From the NCBI GenBank assembly GCA_029564115.1, contig JAKQQP010000606.1, positions 29,303 to 93,302 on the forward strand: 64,000 nucleotides of DNA. The letters run 5' to 3'. The position numbers and the translations under genes were made by a program. The notes beneath the pieces are model-generated. The model did not search any database, was not told the origin of the DNA, and was given only the letters and a program-made list of their open reading frames with translations. Below, piece after piece: positions 62,311 to 64,000 of this stretch (the first letter of the stretch is position 1; the number at the start of each line of letters is the position of its first letter). Origin of the DNA: Candidatus Rifleibacteriota bacterium (GTDB taxonomy: Bacteria; Riflebacteria; Ozemobacteria; Ozemobacterales; Ozemobacteraceae).

Positions 62311-62346
62311 AATGTGGCCGGCAAATGCAGATTTGCCGGCCACATT
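62311..62346. terminator. perfect 16-bp hairpin between convergent genes
   Basis: AATGTGGCCGGCAAAT (62311-62326), loop GCAG, and the exact complement (62331-62346). T runs on either side are short, so it may be a factor-assisted terminator or an mRNA 3'-end stabiliser for the C25 and AlbA_2 genes. Confidence 0.6.
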
Positions 62347-62362
62347 GTTTACTATGACATTA

Positions 62363-63376
62363 TCATGCCTCTGATGCCGGCTCTTTTCTTACAAAGCGCC
62401 ATTCGCCGAGCATTCGCTCTGAGACCTCTTTCTGGTGCGATGGAGCCACCAGCTCAAAAATAGCTTCAAAATTAACCGGGTCATCGGAGTGGTGCGAACG
62501 CAGCCAGCCTTTGACCTCGATTTCGTCGTAGAGTTTGGGGCCGGGCTTATCTTCAGTAAAATATTCGCCAGTTAAAAACGCCATGCCGGCGGTCTCGACA
62601 AGCACCTCATGCTCAGTGCTGTTAACTGTAAGCGATTGTGTTTTTTCTTTTAAACCCCGACTTGAATAAGAAGTCGGCGGCGTGATCCGCAAATTTTCAA
62701 AGCGTTTCTCATCCGGTCGCCCCTGCGGCCTGAACAGCACCTCACAGCGATGAAACGGAATAACAACTATCTCTGAAGAGTTGGTAACGAAATATACCTT
62801 CATATTGAGATTCCACTGGTAGGAGCCAGGCTGGCTCATTCCAGCAATGGCTCTCTGCAATTCAATTTTTCCATCCAGAATTTCAATATCGGGCTTTTTC
62901 TGAATCGGGTAAAGCAGCTTGATCAAATCCGAACGTCGGGCCGAACGCGTTGAATTGGCCTCGCGCCACGGAACTTCATGCGTAATTATGCCCGTACTGT
63001 CGGGGATACGAATGACAAAAGGCGACCGCTCTGTCTCAAAAACAAGAGCAACGACAGTTTTGCCATTGTATGGAATCGACAGACTGATCAGATTTGGCGC
63101 CATGAGCTGGTCAAAACGCGAACGAATCTTGGCGAACCAGATCGAAAGCTCCTCAAAATCAGCCCCGACAACCCCCTTCTTTTCGTCAATACCGATAAGC
63201 CACATGATCGGCTCACCTCTTGCGGAGTTGGCGTGAGCAGCAATACGTCGGGCAGCCCTGAAATGGTCGCGAGGCCACTCTGCCTTCAGTTCAACCGTAT
63301 CGTCTTCGATCGGCTGGCCTTTTTCGAGCCTGTCGATAATATCAAGAACCCTGAATTCAATTTCCTGTTTTTTCAT
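62363..63376 (-). CDS. AlbA_2/Schlafen-like domain protein
   Basis: 337 residues. The N-terminal 150 residues carry the AlbA_2 (Schlafen ATP-binding-like) pattern: ELKAEWP near residue 30, AAHANSARGEPIMWLIGIDE, then GVVGADFEELSIWF. The C-terminal half (about 165-337) is unassigned and beta-rich. Such proteins are often linked to nucleic-acid binding or to defence loci; none of the neighbours here suggests defence. It is separate from the peroxiredoxin gene by about 130 bases. Function not known. Confidence 0.75.
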   Translation of the reverse strand: MKKQEIEFRVLDIIDRLEKGQPIEDDTVELKAEWPRDHFRAARRIAAHANSARGEPIMWLIGIDEKKGVVGADFEELSIWFAKIRSRFDQLMAPNLISLSIPYNGKTVVALVFETERSPFVIRIPDSTGIITHEVPWREANSTRSARRSDLIKLLYPIQKKPDIEILDGKIELQRAIAGMSQPGSYQWNLNMKVYFVTNSSEIVVIPFHRCEVLFRPQGRPDEKRFENLRITPPTSYSSRGLKEKTQSLTVNSTEHEVLVETAGMAFLTGEYFTEDKPGPKLYDEIEVKGWLRSHHSDDPVNFEAIFELVAPSHQKEVSERMLGEWRFVRKEPASEA

Positions 63377-63466
63377 GCAAACTCTCGCTCAAATATTTCT
63401 TAGACCATAATATCGGCAATTCTTTACCTGAACAATACCATACAAGACTACAGCAATGCCCGAAAG

Positions 63467-63496
63467 AAAAAAGCCCCCCATCAGGAGGGCCTTTTT
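63467..63496 (-). terminator. terminator after the peroxiredoxin gene
   Basis: On the minus strand GCCCTCC, loop TGAT, GGGGGGC with one G-T pair, followed by a T run. It lies about 15 bases after the stop codon at 63507. Confidence 0.75.
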
Positions 63497-63506
63497 GAGC
63501 CTGTTT

Positions 63507-63983
63507 TTAAAAATCGCCGCGCAAGAATTCTATAGCCAGCGGCGCAGTTTCATCGGGCTTAACCTTGTACCAGGTCTTGAGAATTACCCCATTTTCGTCT
63601 AACAGAAACGAAGACCTGATAATACCGACAGTTTTTTTGCCAAACATACTTTTTTCGCCAACCGCATAATAAGCAGCAGCCACCTTTTTATCAGGGTCAG
63701 AAAGTAACCTGAAATTCAATCTGTGCTCATCAGCAAACTTTTTAAGGGCAGCTGGCTGGTCAGGGCTGATACCGAGAACTTCGACGTTCAAATCCTTAAG
63801 ATCTGTGAACGCATCACGAAGACCGCACGCCTGTGTCGTGCAACCGGGCGTAGAAGCCTTCGGGTAAAAGTAGACCAGAACCTTTTTCCCCCGAAAATCT
63901 TTCAGGGAATGGGGCTTGCCGTCCTGGTCGTGCAGTTCGAAGGACGGAGCGCCAGCGCCGACAGCCAGCACGGGCGCTTTCAT
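63507..63983 (-). CDS. bcp: Bcp/PrxQ-type thioredoxin-dependent peroxiredoxin
   Basis: 158 residues. The peroxidatic cysteine is in YPKASTPGCTTQACGLRD, and the resolving cysteine follows five residues later, as in the PrxQ group (CxxxxC). The start AGAPSFELHDQDGK and the end KTWYKVKPDETA are typical. It reduces hydrogen peroxide and lipid hydroperoxides. I chose the ATG at 63983, preceded by GAGGGG; a GTG one codon earlier is in frame. The upstream region runs off the window. Confidence 0.95.
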   Translation of the reverse strand: MKAPVLAVGAGAPSFELHDQDGKPHSLKDFRGKKVLVYFYPKASTPGCTTQACGLRDAFTDLKDLNVEVLGISPDQPAALKKFADEHRLNFRLLSDPDKKVAAAYYAVGEKSMFGKKTVGIIRSSFLLDENGVILKTWYKVKPDETAPLAIEFLRGDF

Positions 63984-64000
63984 CACTCCCCCTCGGGAGC

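Overview
The window looks like a piece of chromosome from a diderm (two-membrane) bacterium of roughly 50% GC. The outer membrane is indicated by Mla-type lipid transport genes, an arabinose-5-phosphate isomerase (Kdo pathway of LPS), lipoproteins, RlpA, a beta-barrel-like protein and a bacterial alpha-2-macroglobulin paired with PBP1C. The mix (type IV pilin-like operon, gingipain-type C25 peptidase, sigma-54 control, bifunctional FtcD, many secreted proteins of unknown function) fits a deep-branching, little-cultivated phylum; Candidatus Riflebacteria or a relative is my low-confidence guess from gene content only. I saw no rRNA, tRNA, CRISPR array, insertion sequence or phage gene. Coding density is high, with about 44 genes and no gene-free stretch above 300 bases.

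Layout. 1-2913 (minus): an S55 (SpoIVB-type) peptidase gene leads into mlaE and a truncated mlaF. 3123-4718 (minus): a secreted phosphodiester-glycosidase-like protein. 4840-10282: a compact circuit of a PilX-like protein, a sensor kinase and a sigma-54 activator (one minus-strand operon), facing a small secreted coiled-coil protein that has a textbook -24/-12 promoter with upstream dyads. 10445-12261 (plus): kdsD and an unknown exported protein. 12450-19902 (minus): argF and a pair of helicase-nucleases resembling AdnAB. 20033-21070 (plus): an M42 aminopeptidase. 21166-31199 (minus): an eight-gene operon of three Skp-like paralogues, three prepilin-like proteins, one unknown exported protein and a 1607-residue secreted protein. 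31273-39321 (minus): PBP1C and alpha-2-macroglobulin. 39477-42919 (plus): a degenerate alkaline-phosphatase-like protein, a RecA/DnaB-type ATPase with an unusual N-terminal half, and acylphosphatase. 42929-45341 (minus): a HEAT lipoprotein, a B3/4-domain protein and a variant MurC-like ligase. 45486-51498 (minus): an envelope operon of LysM-M23 peptidase, beta-barrel, FecR-like protein and lipoprotein. 51719-63983: mixed genes including rlpA, a beta-propeller, an acetyltransferase, an exported alpha-amylase, ftcD, a HEAT membrane protein, a C25 peptidase, an AlbA_2/Schlafen-like protein and a Bcp-type peroxiredoxin.

How it works together. Most of the window serves the cell envelope: lipid transport, peptidoglycan synthesis and remodelling, pilus-like surface structures, periplasmic proteolysis and stress response. 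The best candidates for undescribed systems are the eight-gene pilin/Skp-like operon, the sigma-54 circuit (organised like ZraPSR but with an unrelated-looking coiled-coil effector), the LysM-M23/barrel/FecR/lipoprotein operon, and the pseudophosphatase plus primase-like/RecA ATPase pair. All domain calls are from motif reading by eye; no database search was run.
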